From positions 62,001 through 126,000 of the forward strand of contig CAJTOI010000004.1 in the NCBI GenBank assembly GCA_910577925.1: a stretch of DNA of 64,000 nucleotides. Reading direction: 5' to 3'. The stretch comes from an uncultured Roseburia sp. (lineage in GTDB: Bacteria; Bacillota; Clostridia; Lachnospirales; Lachnospiraceae). The position numbers and the translations under genes were made by a program. The notes under the pieces were generated by a model, which was not told the DNA's origin, did not search any database, and saw only the letters and a list, made by a program, of their open reading frames with translations. Shown piece by piece: positions 18,190-26,746 of the stretch. Position 1 is the stretch's first letter. The number at the start of each line of letters is the position of its first letter.

Positions 18190-18244
18190 ACCAACATTCC
18201 TCTTTTATACTGTAATTTTACTCATACCAACATTCCTCTTTTAT
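18173..18244 (-). repeat. Perfect 36-bp tandem duplication of a translation start region
   Basis: Positions 18173-18208 and 18209-18244 are identical. The unit holds the ribosome site AAGAGGAA, the ATG and the first codons of the GT2 gene. The upstream copy therefore encodes a six-residue peptide (MSKITV) ending at a TAA that abuts the ribosome site of the real gene. The last bases of the second copy overlap the stop codon of the GtrII-like gene. Confidence 0.95.
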
Positions 18245-19821
18245 TCCGCGACCGGCAGCTCCCCCTGCTCTGGCCCGGAAATTTCCGACAGCCGAACGAC
18301 AACCATATCATCCGTCACCCGTATCGAGCCTTGCTCCGGAAAATCCTGCATATCAAGCGCCAGCTCTGCCGCCTTCTCCCTCTGTTCCTCCGAAGTCCCC
18401 TCCGCAAGCTCCACCCCGGCGTACGCCTCGAGAAATCCGCAGATGCGGTGGGTCGCCCCGGTAGGATTCTCCTCACTGTAATCCCACTCATAGAACGACC
18501 AGCCGTACATTTCGGTGAGAATGCAGACCTCCGTCAATTCGGAGGGCAGATCTCCCACAAACAAAACCGGAACCGCAGGCATCCCTCCGCAGGCATCCTC
18601 CAGCGCTTCAAGCATCTGTTCGCTTTTTTTCATATCCTGCTCATACCGGACATTGTCGGTATACGTCAGCCGGTATCCGTAGCTTACCTGCACCGCCGCC
18701 ACAAGTACCGCAAGCGCGGACGCCGCCCCCCGCAGCGCCTTTTGCGCAGAAACGCTCTGCAGTTTTCCGATTCCGTACATCCCAAGAAATGCCGCCGCGA
18801 GCGGCAGCGCAAACTGGGTCCGCGCCACAACCTTCTCGCCGGAATACGTGACCATCAGAAACGGACTGTAAAAAAGCACCGCGAGCGCAAGCAGCCGCAG
18901 AATCTCCCGGAGTCCCGGCGCGGCCGCCCGGTCGCGGCGCATCCATTCCCGTCCGACGGCAAACAGTACCAGCAGTCCTCCGGCCGCATAAAAGGAAAAA
19001 TTCTCCGGCCCCCGCATCAGAAGCACTTCCCGCATCAGGCGCAGGATATTCTTAATGCAGTCCAACGCCGAGAGTCTGCCCCACCCGCGCTGCTCATCCA
19101 TATAAATCCCCGACGCCATAAACCAACGGTTCGCAATGAAGCCGTATGCCCCGTAGGCAAGCAGAAAGTGCGCAAGGAGCACCGCAATTCCGGCAAACAC
19201 ATCCCGCGGCTGCCGCTCCGGCCGCCGGTGTTCCGCGCACAGCAGAAACAGCGCCGCACAGACAGCCACATAGTAAGCCGCAAGCGCCTGATAGCTCCCG
19301 AGCGCCACTGTCAGAAACACCAGCGAGACGGTCAGCTTCGGCCACCGTCCGGGTTCCCGGCACACAAAGCACGCTTCCACGGAAAGATGCGCCGATGCGA
19401 TGACAAGCAGCATTGCAAGCGCGATCTCCGCCTGCTGCAATGAAAAATAAATCTGATAGCACCAGATATTTGACGTCGCGTACAGCAGCGCAAACACCCA
19501 GTATGGGCTGCGCGCCCCTCCCGCAAAATACCAAAACGAAAACAGCAGAAGATCCGCGCCCAGACAGAAAAACAAAAAGAACAGAATGCCGCTCCATATC
19601 ACGCTGTGGGCGCCGAGTCCCAGGATTCGTTTCAGCAGCACCAGTCCATATCTTCCGATTCTAAGCCACCCCAGCGTAGTTCCCGGCTCATTGATCAGCT
19701 CCTCGGTATCAATCCGGATATTTCCGCCGAATACCAGGAGACCGAATGTCAGAACCGCCGCAAGCGCCGTCAGAATAAAAAGCCTGCCGTGTTCCCCTGC
19801 AAATCTTTTGAATTCTCCCAT
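18241..19821 (-). CDS. GtrII-like membrane glucosyltransferase
   Basis: A 526-residue polytopic protein with about eleven hydrophobic segments and a C-terminal soluble region. The first loop contains RIDTEELINEPGTTLGWLRIGRYG (two short quotes joined in the protein), matching the start of GtrII-family glucosyltransferases, where early acidic residues are catalytic. These enzymes add a sugar from a polyprenyl-phosphate donor on the outer membrane face. Its pairing with the GtrB-like gene 51 nt downstream supports side-chain decoration of the rhamnose polymer. Start at 19821 is 4 nt from the rfbD stop. Confidence 0.75.
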   Translation of the reverse strand: MGEFKRFAGEHGRLFILTALAAVLTFGLLVFGGNIRIDTEELINEPGTTLGWLRIGRYGLVLLKRILGLGAHSVIWSGILFFLFFCLGADLLLFSFWYFAGGARSPYWVFALLYATSNIWCYQIYFSLQQAEIALAMLLVIASAHLSVEACFVCREPGRWPKLTVSLVFLTVALGSYQALAAYYVAVCAALFLLCAEHRRPERQPRDVFAGIAVLLAHFLLAYGAYGFIANRWFMASGIYMDEQRGWGRLSALDCIKNILRLMREVLLMRGPENFSFYAAGGLLVLFAVGREWMRRDRAAAPGLREILRLLALAVLFYSPFLMVTYSGEKVVARTQFALPLAAAFLGMYGIGKLQSVSAQKALRGAASALAVLVAAVQVSYGYRLTYTDNVRYEQDMKKSEQMLEALEDACGGMPAVPVLFVGDLPSELTEVCILTEMYGWSFYEWDYSEENPTGATHRICGFLEAYAGVELAEGTSEEQREKAAELALDMQDFPEQGSIRVTDDMVVVRLSEISGPEQGELPVAE

Positions 19822-19825
19822 CGCA

Positions 19826-20710
19826 TCACTCTGTCTGTTTCGGCAACTCTGCCATATACTCGTCCAATGCCGTCTGCCAGTCCGCCATGCGGTAACCGTC
19901 CGTCAGGCGCATCATATAGTTGTCCAAAACGGAATATGCCGGACGCGACGCCGCATTCGGATTCATCTGCGCGTACTGAGCGCTTGTCACATGCCGGACT
20001 TTCGTATCTCTGCCGGCCCTTGCTAAGACCGCCTCCGCAAACTCCGCCCAGTTCGTCTCCCCCTCGCAGGTCGCGTGGAACACTCCGTAATTTTCGGTGC
20101 ATTCATAGTGCCGGATTGCCCGCGCAAGCTCCGCGGCACTGGTCGGGGAACCCTTCTGGTCATACACCACGCTCACTTCGTCATGGCTGTCCGACAGGCG
20201 CAGCATTGTCTTTACGAAATTTTTGCCGTCGCCGTAGAGCCATGCGGTTCGGAAAATAAAATACCGGTCTGCAAAGTCCCGGACAAACCGTTCCCCTTCC
20301 AGTTTTGTCTTTCCGTATGCGCTCACCGGAACCGGCGTATCAAACTCCGTATAAGGCGCGTTTCCGTCTCCCCTGAACACATAATCCGTGGAGACATGCA
20401 TCAGTTTCGCCCCCGTCTCGGAGGCCGCAACAGCAAGATTGCGCGGTCCGACCGCGTTAATCTTATAGGCCAGATCCCACTGCTTTTCGCAGGCGTCTAC
20501 ATTCGTGTGGGCGGCGCAGTTGACGATTACATCCGGCCGTGTCTCTCTCACCAGAGAAAGCACTTCTTCTATACTTGTAATATCAAGGCGCGTCACGCCT
20601 TCTCCCTCCGCCACATCCGTGTTGATAAACGTCACGTCATCCCCCGCGTATTCCCGGCGGATGGCCCGTCCCAGCTGTCCGTTACACCCTGTCACCAAAA
20701 TTTTTTTCAT
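19826..20710 (-). CDS. rfbD: dTDP-4-dehydrorhamnose reductase
   Basis: A 294-residue SDR enzyme that completes dTDP-L-rhamnose synthesis using NAD(P)H. The N-terminus has VTGCNGQLG, then VNCAAHTNVDACE, STDYVF and the YGKTK Tyr/Lys pair; TAWLYG and SPTSAAELARAI are further RmlD signatures. Length is normal. AAGGAGAA precedes the ATG. Together with rfbA, B and C it supplies the full pathway. It lies 8 nt downstream of the HPr gene, so it may also be read from the glmM/cdaA transcript. Confidence 0.95.
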   Translation of the reverse strand: MKKILVTGCNGQLGRAIRREYAGDDVTFINTDVAEGEGVTRLDITSIEEVLSLVRETRPDVIVNCAAHTNVDACEKQWDLAYKINAVGPRNLAVAASETGAKLMHVSTDYVFRGDGNAPYTEFDTPVPVSAYGKTKLEGERFVRDFADRYFIFRTAWLYGDGKNFVKTMLRLSDSHDEVSVVYDQKGSPTSAAELARAIRHYECTENYGVFHATCEGETNWAEFAEAVLARAGRDTKVRHVTSAQYAQMNPNAASRPAYSVLDNYMMRLTDGYRMADWQTALDEYMAELPKQTE

Positions 20711-20718
20711 ACTTCTCC

Positions 20719-20982
20719 TTATTCGCCGAGGCCGCCCTCGATCGCCTGTACCAGCGCCGCGAGCGCCTCCTCCTCGTCCTCACCGTCACATACCAGCTCA
20801 ATCTCGTCACCGGATTTGATACATGCCCCGAGCACACTTAAGACGCTTTTCGCGTTTGCCGTATTCTCGCGGTACTGAAAGGTGATGTGTGCCTTAAACT
20901 GCATCGCCTCCTTGCACAGGATTCCCGCCGGCCTTAAATGCAGGCCCGTGGGATTCTTGATTGTGACTTTCTGACTTACCAT
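20719..20982 (-). CDS. ptsH: HPr family phosphocarrier protein
   Basis: An 87-residue HPr that carries phosphate from PEP via Enzyme I to sugar-specific PTS enzymes. The active His15 lies in GLHLRPA and the regulatory Ser46 in NAKSVLSVLG, so both the phosphotransfer site and the HPr-kinase site appear intact; this argues against a Crh-type protein, which lacks His15. It sits between glmM and rfbD without any PTS partner gene nearby. HPr beside envelope-precursor genes suggests carbon control of wall synthesis, but that is inference. Confidence 0.92.
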   Translation of the reverse strand: MVSQKVTIKNPTGLHLRPAGILCKEAMQFKAHITFQYRENTANAKSVLSVLGACIKSGDEIELVCDGEDEEEALAALVQAIEGGLGE

Positions 20983-21005
20983 AGTTTTCCCTCCAAAACA
21001 TATTT

Positions 21006-22355
21006 TTACAACATAATTTTTGTAATCAGCGCAGCAAGTTTTTCCGCTTCCTCATCAATCACGCGCTGGTCCTTCCCCTCTATCATTACCCGCACCAGCG
21101 GTTCGGTTCCCGACGGACGGATCAATACCCTTCCCTCTCCGTTGAATTTCTTTTCCAGCTCGGAAACCGCATCCGCAATCTCCTGATATTCCATAAAGTT
21201 CTCTTTTTTATGTTCCGGCACCTTTGCGTTTACCAGAGCCTGCGGCAGCACCTCCATAATCTGCGCAAGCTCAGACAGGGGCTTTCCGGTATCTACCATC
21301 ACCTCGAGCAGGTGCAGCGCGCTCAAAAGCCCGTCTCCCGTGGTGTTATCGTCCAGAAAGATCACGTGTCCGGACTGCTCTCCTCCGATATTATATCCGT
21401 TCTCCCGCATATTCTCCAGCACGTAGCGGTCTCCTACTTTTGTCTTTTCGATGCGGATTCCCTCGCGCTCCCCCATCAGGGTAAAGCCCAGATTTGTCAT
21501 AATCGTCACCACGATGGTGTCCTTTTTTAACGTGCCTTTCTGTTTCATATAGCTGCCGCAGATCGCCATTATCTGATCCCCGTCCACCATATTCCCGTAC
21601 TCGTCGACCGCAAGCATGCGGTCCGCATCCCCGTCAAAAGCGATTCCGATGTCCGCTTTCTCATAAACCACACGGGCTTTTAATTCATCCATATGCGTCG
21701 AGCCGCAGTTGGAATTGATATTCGTACCGTCCGGATTCGTGTGAATCGCCACCAGCTCGGCCCCCAGTTCCCGCAGTGTCCGAACCGATGTATAGTGCGC
21801 GGCGCCCTCCGCGCAGTCCACAACGATTTTCTTCCCTTTCAGCGAAATCGGGACGCATTTCTTCATGAATTTCACATACTCGTCCCGCAGATCAAAGCGA
21901 TAGTCGATCTTGCCCACGCCGGAACCGATCGGAAGCTGCACATCCTTCATATTGTTTCGGATCAGCTCTTCAATCTCATCCTCCAGGGCATCCGAGAGCT
22001 TATAACCCTCCCCGTTAAAAAACTTAATTCCGTTGAATTCCATCGGATTATGGGAGGCCGAAATCACAACTCCCGCATCCACTTTGTGTTTCCTCGTCAG
22101 ATAAGCAATCGCCGGCGTCGGCATCACGCCCACGAAAATCGCATTCGCCCCGACCGAGCAGATACCTGCCATCAGCGCGCTCGCAAGCATTCCGCCGGAA
22201 ATCCGGGTATCGCATCCGACAATGATCGTCGCCTGGTGTTCCTGCTCCTTTGTGAGCACATAGGCTCCCGCCTGCCCGAGCTTTGTCGCGAGCTCTATCG
22301 AGAGCTCTGCGCCCGCGATCCCCCGCACACCGTCCGTACCAAACATTCTAGCCAT
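21006..22355 (-). CDS. glmM: Phosphoglucosamine mutase
   Basis: A 449-residue alpha-D-phosphohexomutase converting glucosamine-6-phosphate to glucosamine-1-phosphate for UDP-GlcNAc and peptidoglycan. The N-terminus MARMFGTDGVRG, the active-site loop ISASHNPMEFNG with the phosphoserine, the metal-binding DGDADR and the RPSGTEPLVRVMIEG phosphate-binding loop are all intact. It follows cdaA-cdaR, the standard c-di-AMP module order. In Bacillus and Lactococcus GlmM binds and restrains CdaA. Confidence 0.97.
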   Translation of the reverse strand: MARMFGTDGVRGIAGAELSIELATKLGQAGAYVLTKEQEHQATIIVGCDTRISGGMLASALMAGICSVGANAIFVGVMPTPAIAYLTRKHKVDAGVVISASHNPMEFNGIKFFNGEGYKLSDALEDEIEELIRNNMKDVQLPIGSGVGKIDYRFDLRDEYVKFMKKCVPISLKGKKIVVDCAEGAAHYTSVRTLRELGAELVAIHTNPDGTNINSNCGSTHMDELKARVVYEKADIGIAFDGDADRMLAVDEYGNMVDGDQIMAICGSYMKQKGTLKKDTIVVTIMTNLGFTLMGEREGIRIEKTKVGDRYVLENMRENGYNIGGEQSGHVIFLDDNTTGDGLLSALHLLEVMVDTGKPLSELAQIMEVLPQALVNAKVPEHKKENFMEYQEIADAVSELEKKFNGEGRVLIRPSGTEPLVRVMIEGKDQRVIDEEAEKLAALITKIML

Positions 22356-22380
22356 ATCAAAATCCTCCGTCTATCCCTAT

Positions 22381-23874
22381 TTACTGTGCGGCATCCGGCG
22401 CCGCAGCTCCCGTATCGCCGTCTGTATTCCCGGCATCCGTACCGTTATTTTCTGCCGGAGGCGTTCCCTCCGTTCCGCCGGCGTCTCCCGGAGGCGCGGC
22501 ATCCGCTCCGCCTTCCGGCGTCACGGGATTTGTGTTTCCGGTGTCCGGTGTCCCGGTACCGCTTCCGGCACCGTTATCCGCGTGATTCGGCGTCCCGGTA
22601 TTTCCCGAACCGGATGTCGTCCCGCTGATGACAACCGGCACTTCGGGCGCCTGCTGTGTCCAGTATGCGTCTTCCGCCGCGGTAATGGTTACCCTGAGCA
22701 TGTGCTCTCCGCTTCCCAGCCTTCCCGCATCCGCGATGCCTCTGATATCTCCGGCCGTCAGACCGTCAATCACACTCTTCGGCCCGAATACTTCCACCGA
22801 AAAACTGTCTTCCATATATTCTATGTTATAGCCGTTCCGCAGTCCCTCCACGGACAGATTATCTACGGAAACCTGGAGTGTCTTGCTGATCACAGGCTCT
22901 ACGCGGACCTCAACCTCCACTCTCGCATCCGACGTCAGAACCAGCGACGCTCCCTCCGGCAGGTACGAAGTGATATCCACCGTCGTATGAATCGTCTCCG
23001 TCGCGCCGGTCACATCCAGCACTTCGGCCGGGATCGCCACTTTGCTGATCGCATTCAGGACAGCCGTCTGCCCCTTGATCCGCACGGTGTCAGGGCTGTA
23101 CGTGATTCCTGTGACGGTGTAGCCGTCCGCCGCCGTCCCCGTTGTCGAAAACTCCAGGGACACATCCTTTGTATTCAGAATCTGAGCCGCCACGGCTACC
23201 GTGCTGATACTCAGTTTTAATTTTGCCGTATTGATAATATTTCCGCTCGCATCATAGAGCACCGGAACCACGCTGTCTGTCACATCCGTAGCCATTCCCT
23301 CGACATTGATCGTCGCAACCGCGGTATCCACCTGACTTACCACCGAATACGGGCCTGATATCTTAAGCAGATTGGAGCCGACAATCGTGACGTTTCCCAG
23401 CGCACATCCGTCTGCTACCGTCCCCTTTGTGGATGCGGAAATCACCTTCTGGCTGGTTCCAAGATCCTCAAGTCCCACCTCATAATAGTATTGTCTTGCC
23501 GTGACCTCCACACTGCTGCTGTACCGTGTCGCCGTGATCGTCACCGGCACCCGGTATCTGCCGTCCTCCTGATCGTATTCAATCTTTTCCATATCCGCAA
23601 CCGCCGTAAAATCGGAATTTGACAATTCGTCGAGCACGCTGCGCTTTGCAGACACGGTAAAGGTTACCGTATTGTTGCTGTCTAACGGTTCGTAATATTT
23701 ATTCTGGGCCGTGATATATTCCTCGTTAATCGGTGTGATGCTGGTCGTGAAAGAGCGCGGCACCATCGGGTCGTCGATATTTACCACCACAATCCACAGC
23801 ACAATCGCAAAAAACACCGCCAGGATCTTGAGGCCAAAATTATGCGTTGTTTTTTTCATGATTTTTTTTAGCAT
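22381..23874 (-). CDS. cdaR: CdaR, YbbR-domain regulator of diadenylate cyclase
   Basis: A 497-residue membrane-anchored protein that modulates CdaA. One N-terminal membrane helix (about residues 14-32, LKILAVFFAIVLWIVVVN) is followed by about four YbbR-like beta repeats outside the cell, the first beginning VPRSFTTSITPIN. The last 80 or so residues are a low-complexity Gly/Thr/Asn/Pro/Asp tail that is probably disordered and may contact the wall. AGAGGAGG precedes the ATG at 23874. The gene overlaps the end of cdaA by 35 nt, so the two are coupled. Confidence 0.9.
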   Translation of the reverse strand: MLKKIMKKTTHNFGLKILAVFFAIVLWIVVVNIDDPMVPRSFTTSITPINEEYITAQNKYYEPLDSNNTVTFTVSAKRSVLDELSNSDFTAVADMEKIEYDQEDGRYRVPVTITATRYSSSVEVTARQYYYEVGLEDLGTSQKVISASTKGTVADGCALGNVTIVGSNLLKISGPYSVVSQVDTAVATINVEGMATDVTDSVVPVLYDASGNIINTAKLKLSISTVAVAAQILNTKDVSLEFSTTGTAADGYTVTGITYSPDTVRIKGQTAVLNAISKVAIPAEVLDVTGATETIHTTVDITSYLPEGASLVLTSDARVEVEVRVEPVISKTLQVSVDNLSVEGLRNGYNIEYMEDSFSVEVFGPKSVIDGLTAGDIRGIADAGRLGSGEHMLRVTITAAEDAYWTQQAPEVPVVISGTTSGSGNTGTPNHADNGAGSGTGTPDTGNTNPVTPEGGADAAPPGDAGGTEGTPPAENNGTDAGNTDGDTGAAAPDAAQ

Positions 23875-24745
23875 TCTTAAGCCTCCTCTTTAAGCGTCCG
23901 ATTTTGGAGGATTTCCTCTCCCGCCGCTGAATGTAGTTCAGCTTATTTTTCAGAAATTCCGCATCGACATTGCGGTACAGCTCTCCTCCCATGGCGATCG
24001 ACACCCTGCCGGTCTCCTCGGAGACCACGATCGTAAGGGAATCTCCCACCTCACTGATACCGACTGCGGCCCGATGTCTTGTCCCCAGATCTTTGCTCAG
24101 GCTCAGGGAATCCGACAGCGGCAGATAGCAGGTAGCCGCCACCACCCGGTCTCCGCGCACAATAACAGCACCATCGTGCAATGGTGTGTTCTTTTCGAAA
24201 ATATTAATCAAAAGCTGACTGGTCAGAAGACCGTCCACCTCAATACCGGTTCTCTCATACTCGGACAGCATAATCTCGTCCTCAACCACGATCAGCGCTC
24301 CCGTCTTCACTTTCCCCATCTCGTAGCAGGCCTTCACCAGCTCATTGACGGTCTTGTCGGAAAATTTCCCGGCCTCGTTTCCCGAGAAATCAAACGAAAA
24401 AAAAGACGACAGGATATTTTTACGCCCGAGATTTTCCAGCGCCCTGCGCATCTCCGGCTGAAAGATCACCACCAGCGCGACAAGCGCGACGCTCAGCATA
24501 TTCTGTGTGATCCAGACAATCGTATTCATCTGAAAAATGACGGCCACCAGCACAAACAGCAGTATCACAAGCAGTCCGCGCAGTAGCATCCACGCCCTTG
24601 TATTCTGTATCCACACCAGCATATAGTAAAACAGAAATGCGATTATGACAATCTCGACAATATCTGTTATGGTCATTTTGGGCAAATTCATATAGGTGGA
24701 TGCTTTTTCAAAAAAAGCACCCAGTGCCGCAATTATATTCTGCAC
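23840..24745 (-). CDS. cdaA: Diadenylate cyclase
   Basis: A 301-residue membrane enzyme that makes c-di-AMP from two ATP. Three N-terminal hydrophobic segments precede the DAC domain, which holds LHDGAVIV (the DGA motif) and GTRHRAAVG (the RHR motif). A basic C-terminal tail rich in Lys and Arg follows. I chose GTG at 24745 as the start because AAGGAAG lies about 6 nt upstream; an earlier ATG would overlap the upstream gene and lacks a good ribosome site. c-di-AMP controls potassium and osmolyte transport and wall homeostasis. Confidence 0.95.
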   Translation of the reverse strand: MQNIIAALGAFFEKASTYMNLPKMTITDIVEIVIIAFLFYYMLVWIQNTRAWMLLRGLLVILLFVLVAVIFQMNTIVWITQNMLSVALVALVVIFQPEMRRALENLGRKNILSSFFSFDFSGNEAGKFSDKTVNELVKACYEMGKVKTGALIVVEDEIMLSEYERTGIEVDGLLTSQLLINIFEKNTPLHDGAVIVRGDRVVAATCYLPLSDSLSLSKDLGTRHRAAVGISEVGDSLTIVVSEETGRVSIAMGGELYRNVDAEFLKNKLNYIQRRERKSSKIGRLKRRLKNAKKNHEKNNA

Positions 24746-24758
24746 ACTCTTCACTTCC

Positions 24759-25760
24759 TTAATCCAATAAATCTTCGTCGATATCCATCTCTTCGGCAAA
24801 GCGCTTCTTTGTCAGACGTTCCTCCTTATCGTCCCTGCCGCCGAAACGCGTAATCTTTTTGTCTGTTCCCGACACCACGGCCTTCGGAACCGCTTTCACA
24901 TAATAGAAATATTCGTCGTCTTCAAACTGCAGGCGCTCCGTCCGCGAATAATCCAGATTAAAAAACAGAAACTGCAGCAAAAACGCGATCAGCGCCGCAA
25001 CGGCATTGCCCACGAGCACGCCGACCGTTCTTCCGGAGATTCCGAGCAGCATATAACCGGCAATCAGGCCGACCGACTCCAGCAGGATTCCCGCTATGAT
25101 GGCGATCCCCCATGCATTTTCGATCGACAGCCGCCGGATGATATACACGGTCAGCGTCGTAGCCGCCATGACACCGAGCACAAGATACATTTCCTTATTG
25201 CCCATCAGCTGATTTAACACAACGACAATCTTTGAGGCTGCCTCCTCCGTTTCTGCCGTACTTGAGAGAACCGTCGCATTCTGCCGCACGCCGTCAAGGA
25301 AAAAGAACAGAATCGTCCCGCAGGCAACGGCGAAGACGGAATAACCCTCCCGAAGCAGTCCTTCTCCCACAGGCATCACATAAGGAATATGCAGTTTAAA
25401 GCAGACCGGCATCAGCACCACGTCGTAACCGTATTTCGGCGCAAACCGGAAATATACCAGATACAGCACCGCGAACACCATCACCGTGACAAGGCATACC
25501 TCCAGAGACAGCGCATACATATCCGCCACAATAACCGCGGACGCAAGTACCATCATTCCGTTTATCGGGATAATCGAGCAAACCAGCGCCAGCAGCAGCG
25601 CGATCGGTGTTCTGCTGATGCTCGCCATAAAACCTATATTCTGGTTAATCATTAAAAATGTGACAAACGCCAGTAAAAATTTTAATACCGGATTAATATA
25701 CAGCTCGTTTCTGCCGTAGAAACGTGTAATTTTCTCTTTCATCTCTAATATGGTTGCCAT
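24759..25760 (-). CDS. Multipass membrane protein of unknown function
   Basis: A 333-residue protein with about eight hydrophobic segments between residues 25 and 275. It ends in a charged cytoplasmic tail (about 280-333) containing FEDDEYFYYVKAVPKAVV and an acidic terminus. Related proteins are often labelled ABC transporter permease, but I see no ABC-permease signature. It lies 13 nt upstream of cdaA and 15 nt downstream of another membrane gene, under the promoter at 26246-26274, so it is co-transcribed with the c-di-AMP enzyme. A role in sensing or CdaA control is a guess from position. Confidence 0.75.
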   Translation of the reverse strand: MATILEMKEKITRFYGRNELYINPVLKFLLAFVTFLMINQNIGFMASISRTPIALLLALVCSIIPINGMMVLASAVIVADMYALSLEVCLVTVMVFAVLYLVYFRFAPKYGYDVVLMPVCFKLHIPYVMPVGEGLLREGYSVFAVACGTILFFFLDGVRQNATVLSSTAETEEAASKIVVVLNQLMGNKEMYLVLGVMAATTLTVYIIRRLSIENAWGIAIIAGILLESVGLIAGYMLLGISGRTVGVLVGNAVAALIAFLLQFLFFNLDYSRTERLQFEDDEYFYYVKAVPKAVVSGTDKKITRFGGRDDKEERLTKKRFAEEMDIDEDLLD

Positions 25761-25775
25761 CTTTGCCTCCCGCCG

Positions 25776-26201
25776 TTATTCCCACTCTTTGTTCTCACTG
25801 ACCCGAAGACGCTCTTCGCGTTCATACATCTGGTTGACCTTTTTCACACTGGTGTAATACCGCTTTACTTTCCTGCGCCCGGCCGTATATTTCACATTGT
25901 AAACAACATAGGTCGCGCCCAGATACAAGGCCATAAACAAAAGGTAGGATATCAGCACCGACATCAATGCGTTCCGGATATCCATCTGGTTTAACTGCGC
26001 AAGAAGGCTGTCTGCCGAACATAGCGCCCACAGCCCCGCCAACAGCGCATAGCACATGCTTCCCGTCACAAAGCTAATCAGCAGATGTAAGGAAACATAA
26101 TCTTTTCTTGCATATTGAATCATTGACCTGCACTGCTTGCCGTCATTCTTATCGAATTCGGCCATCTTAATCATATGCCGCAAACGTTCTTCATTTACCA
26201 T
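25776..26201 (-). CDS. Small membrane protein of unknown function
   Basis: A 141-residue protein with two hydrophobic segments (about residues 39-60 and 78-104). Charged ends are probably cytoplasmic: an N-terminal NEERLRHMIKMAEFDKND and a basic C-terminal region ending in a Glu-rich tail. I recognise no family. It is the first gene behind a near-consensus promoter and the leader gene of the 25.8-21.0 kb operon that includes cdaA, cdaR and glmM. Confidence 0.7.
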   Translation of the reverse strand: MVNEERLRHMIKMAEFDKNDGKQCRSMIQYARKDYVSLHLLISFVTGSMCYALLAGLWALCSADSLLAQLNQMDIRNALMSVLISYLLFMALYLGATYVVYNVKYTAGRRKVKRYYTSVKKVNQMYEREERLRVSENKEWE

Positions 26202-26245
26202 AGTGGCAATTTCCCCCTGTGCGCAATTTGCGCGTTCTTCTAATC

Positions 26246-26274
26246 ATTATAGCATAGCACAGGGCAATTTTCAA
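26246..26274 (-). promoter_or_regulatory. Strong sigma-A promoter of the cdaA operon
   Basis: Minus-strand TTGAAA, a 17-bp spacer and a perfect TATAAT lie about 45 bp upstream of the first gene of the operon. It follows directly after the terminator of the yvyF transcript, so it marks a clear operon boundary. Confidence 0.85.
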
Positions 26275-26277
26275 AGA

Positions 26278-26312
26278 ATAAAAAAACAGGGCGCTGATAT
26301 CAGGCCCTGTTT
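26278..26312 (-). terminator. Rho-independent terminator of the recD2-comF-yvyF side
   Basis: A stem of nine pairs (AAACAGGGC with GCCCTGTTT on either side of an 11-nt loop) is followed on the minus strand by a T run. It starts four bases past the yvyF stop. Confidence 0.88.
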
Positions 26313-26316
26313 GTTC

Positions 26317-26721
26317 TTATTTCTTAAGGAAACGCATACGGTTTCCGTCTTTTTCCGATCTCTTCGCCTCCGGTTCTCTGCCTTTTGTAATCACAGTCGA
26401 GAGCGTATTCTGCATCTGCACTTTACACTTGTCGCAGAAACGTCCCGAACATATCGGCACTCCGCACTGCTCACAGGTAACTCCCGCATCCGTCGCATCC
26501 GACAGCGTCAGCCTCTCTTCGCGGATCCACTGTTTGATCTGCTTTACGGATATATCCATAGCCTCGGACACTCTGCTCACCGACGATCCCGGATTATCGT
26601 TGAGGTACTGCTTTACCTCCTGAAACTTCTCCTCCAGTTTCTTGATACACGCCGGACAGAGAACCGGACCTCCCATGTAATTGAATAATCTCCGACACTC
26701 CTTACAGCTCATCACTTCCAT
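26317..26721 (-). CDS. yvyF: Flagellar operon protein, YvyF/TIGR03826 family
   Basis: A 134-residue cytosolic protein. An N-terminal zinc ribbon-like CKEC...CPAC (about residues 5-24) precedes a helix-turn-helix-like region (VSRVSEAMDISVKQIKQWI) and a second Cys cluster (CEQC...CDKC). This matches the YvyF family, which sits between comF and the flgM/flgK genes in Bacillus; its biochemical role is unknown. Here comF lies 25 nt upstream but the flagellar anti-sigma genes do not follow: the transcript ends at the terminator. AGGAGG lies about 10 nt before the ATG at 26721. Confidence 0.82.
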   Translation of the reverse strand: MEVMSCKECRRLFNYMGGPVLCPACIKKLEEKFQEVKQYLNDNPGSSVSRVSEAMDISVKQIKQWIREERLTLSDATDAGVTCEQCGVPICSGRFCDKCKVQMQNTLSTVITKGREPEAKRSEKDGNRMRFLKK

Positions 26722-26746
26722 TGTTTTTAATCCTCCTGCCGTCTCA

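Noticed and set aside
18136..19443. A 435-codon plus-strand open frame opposite the GtrII-like gene
   Set aside because: The composition is the Arg/His/Pro-rich type expected of an antisense shadow in GC-rich DNA.
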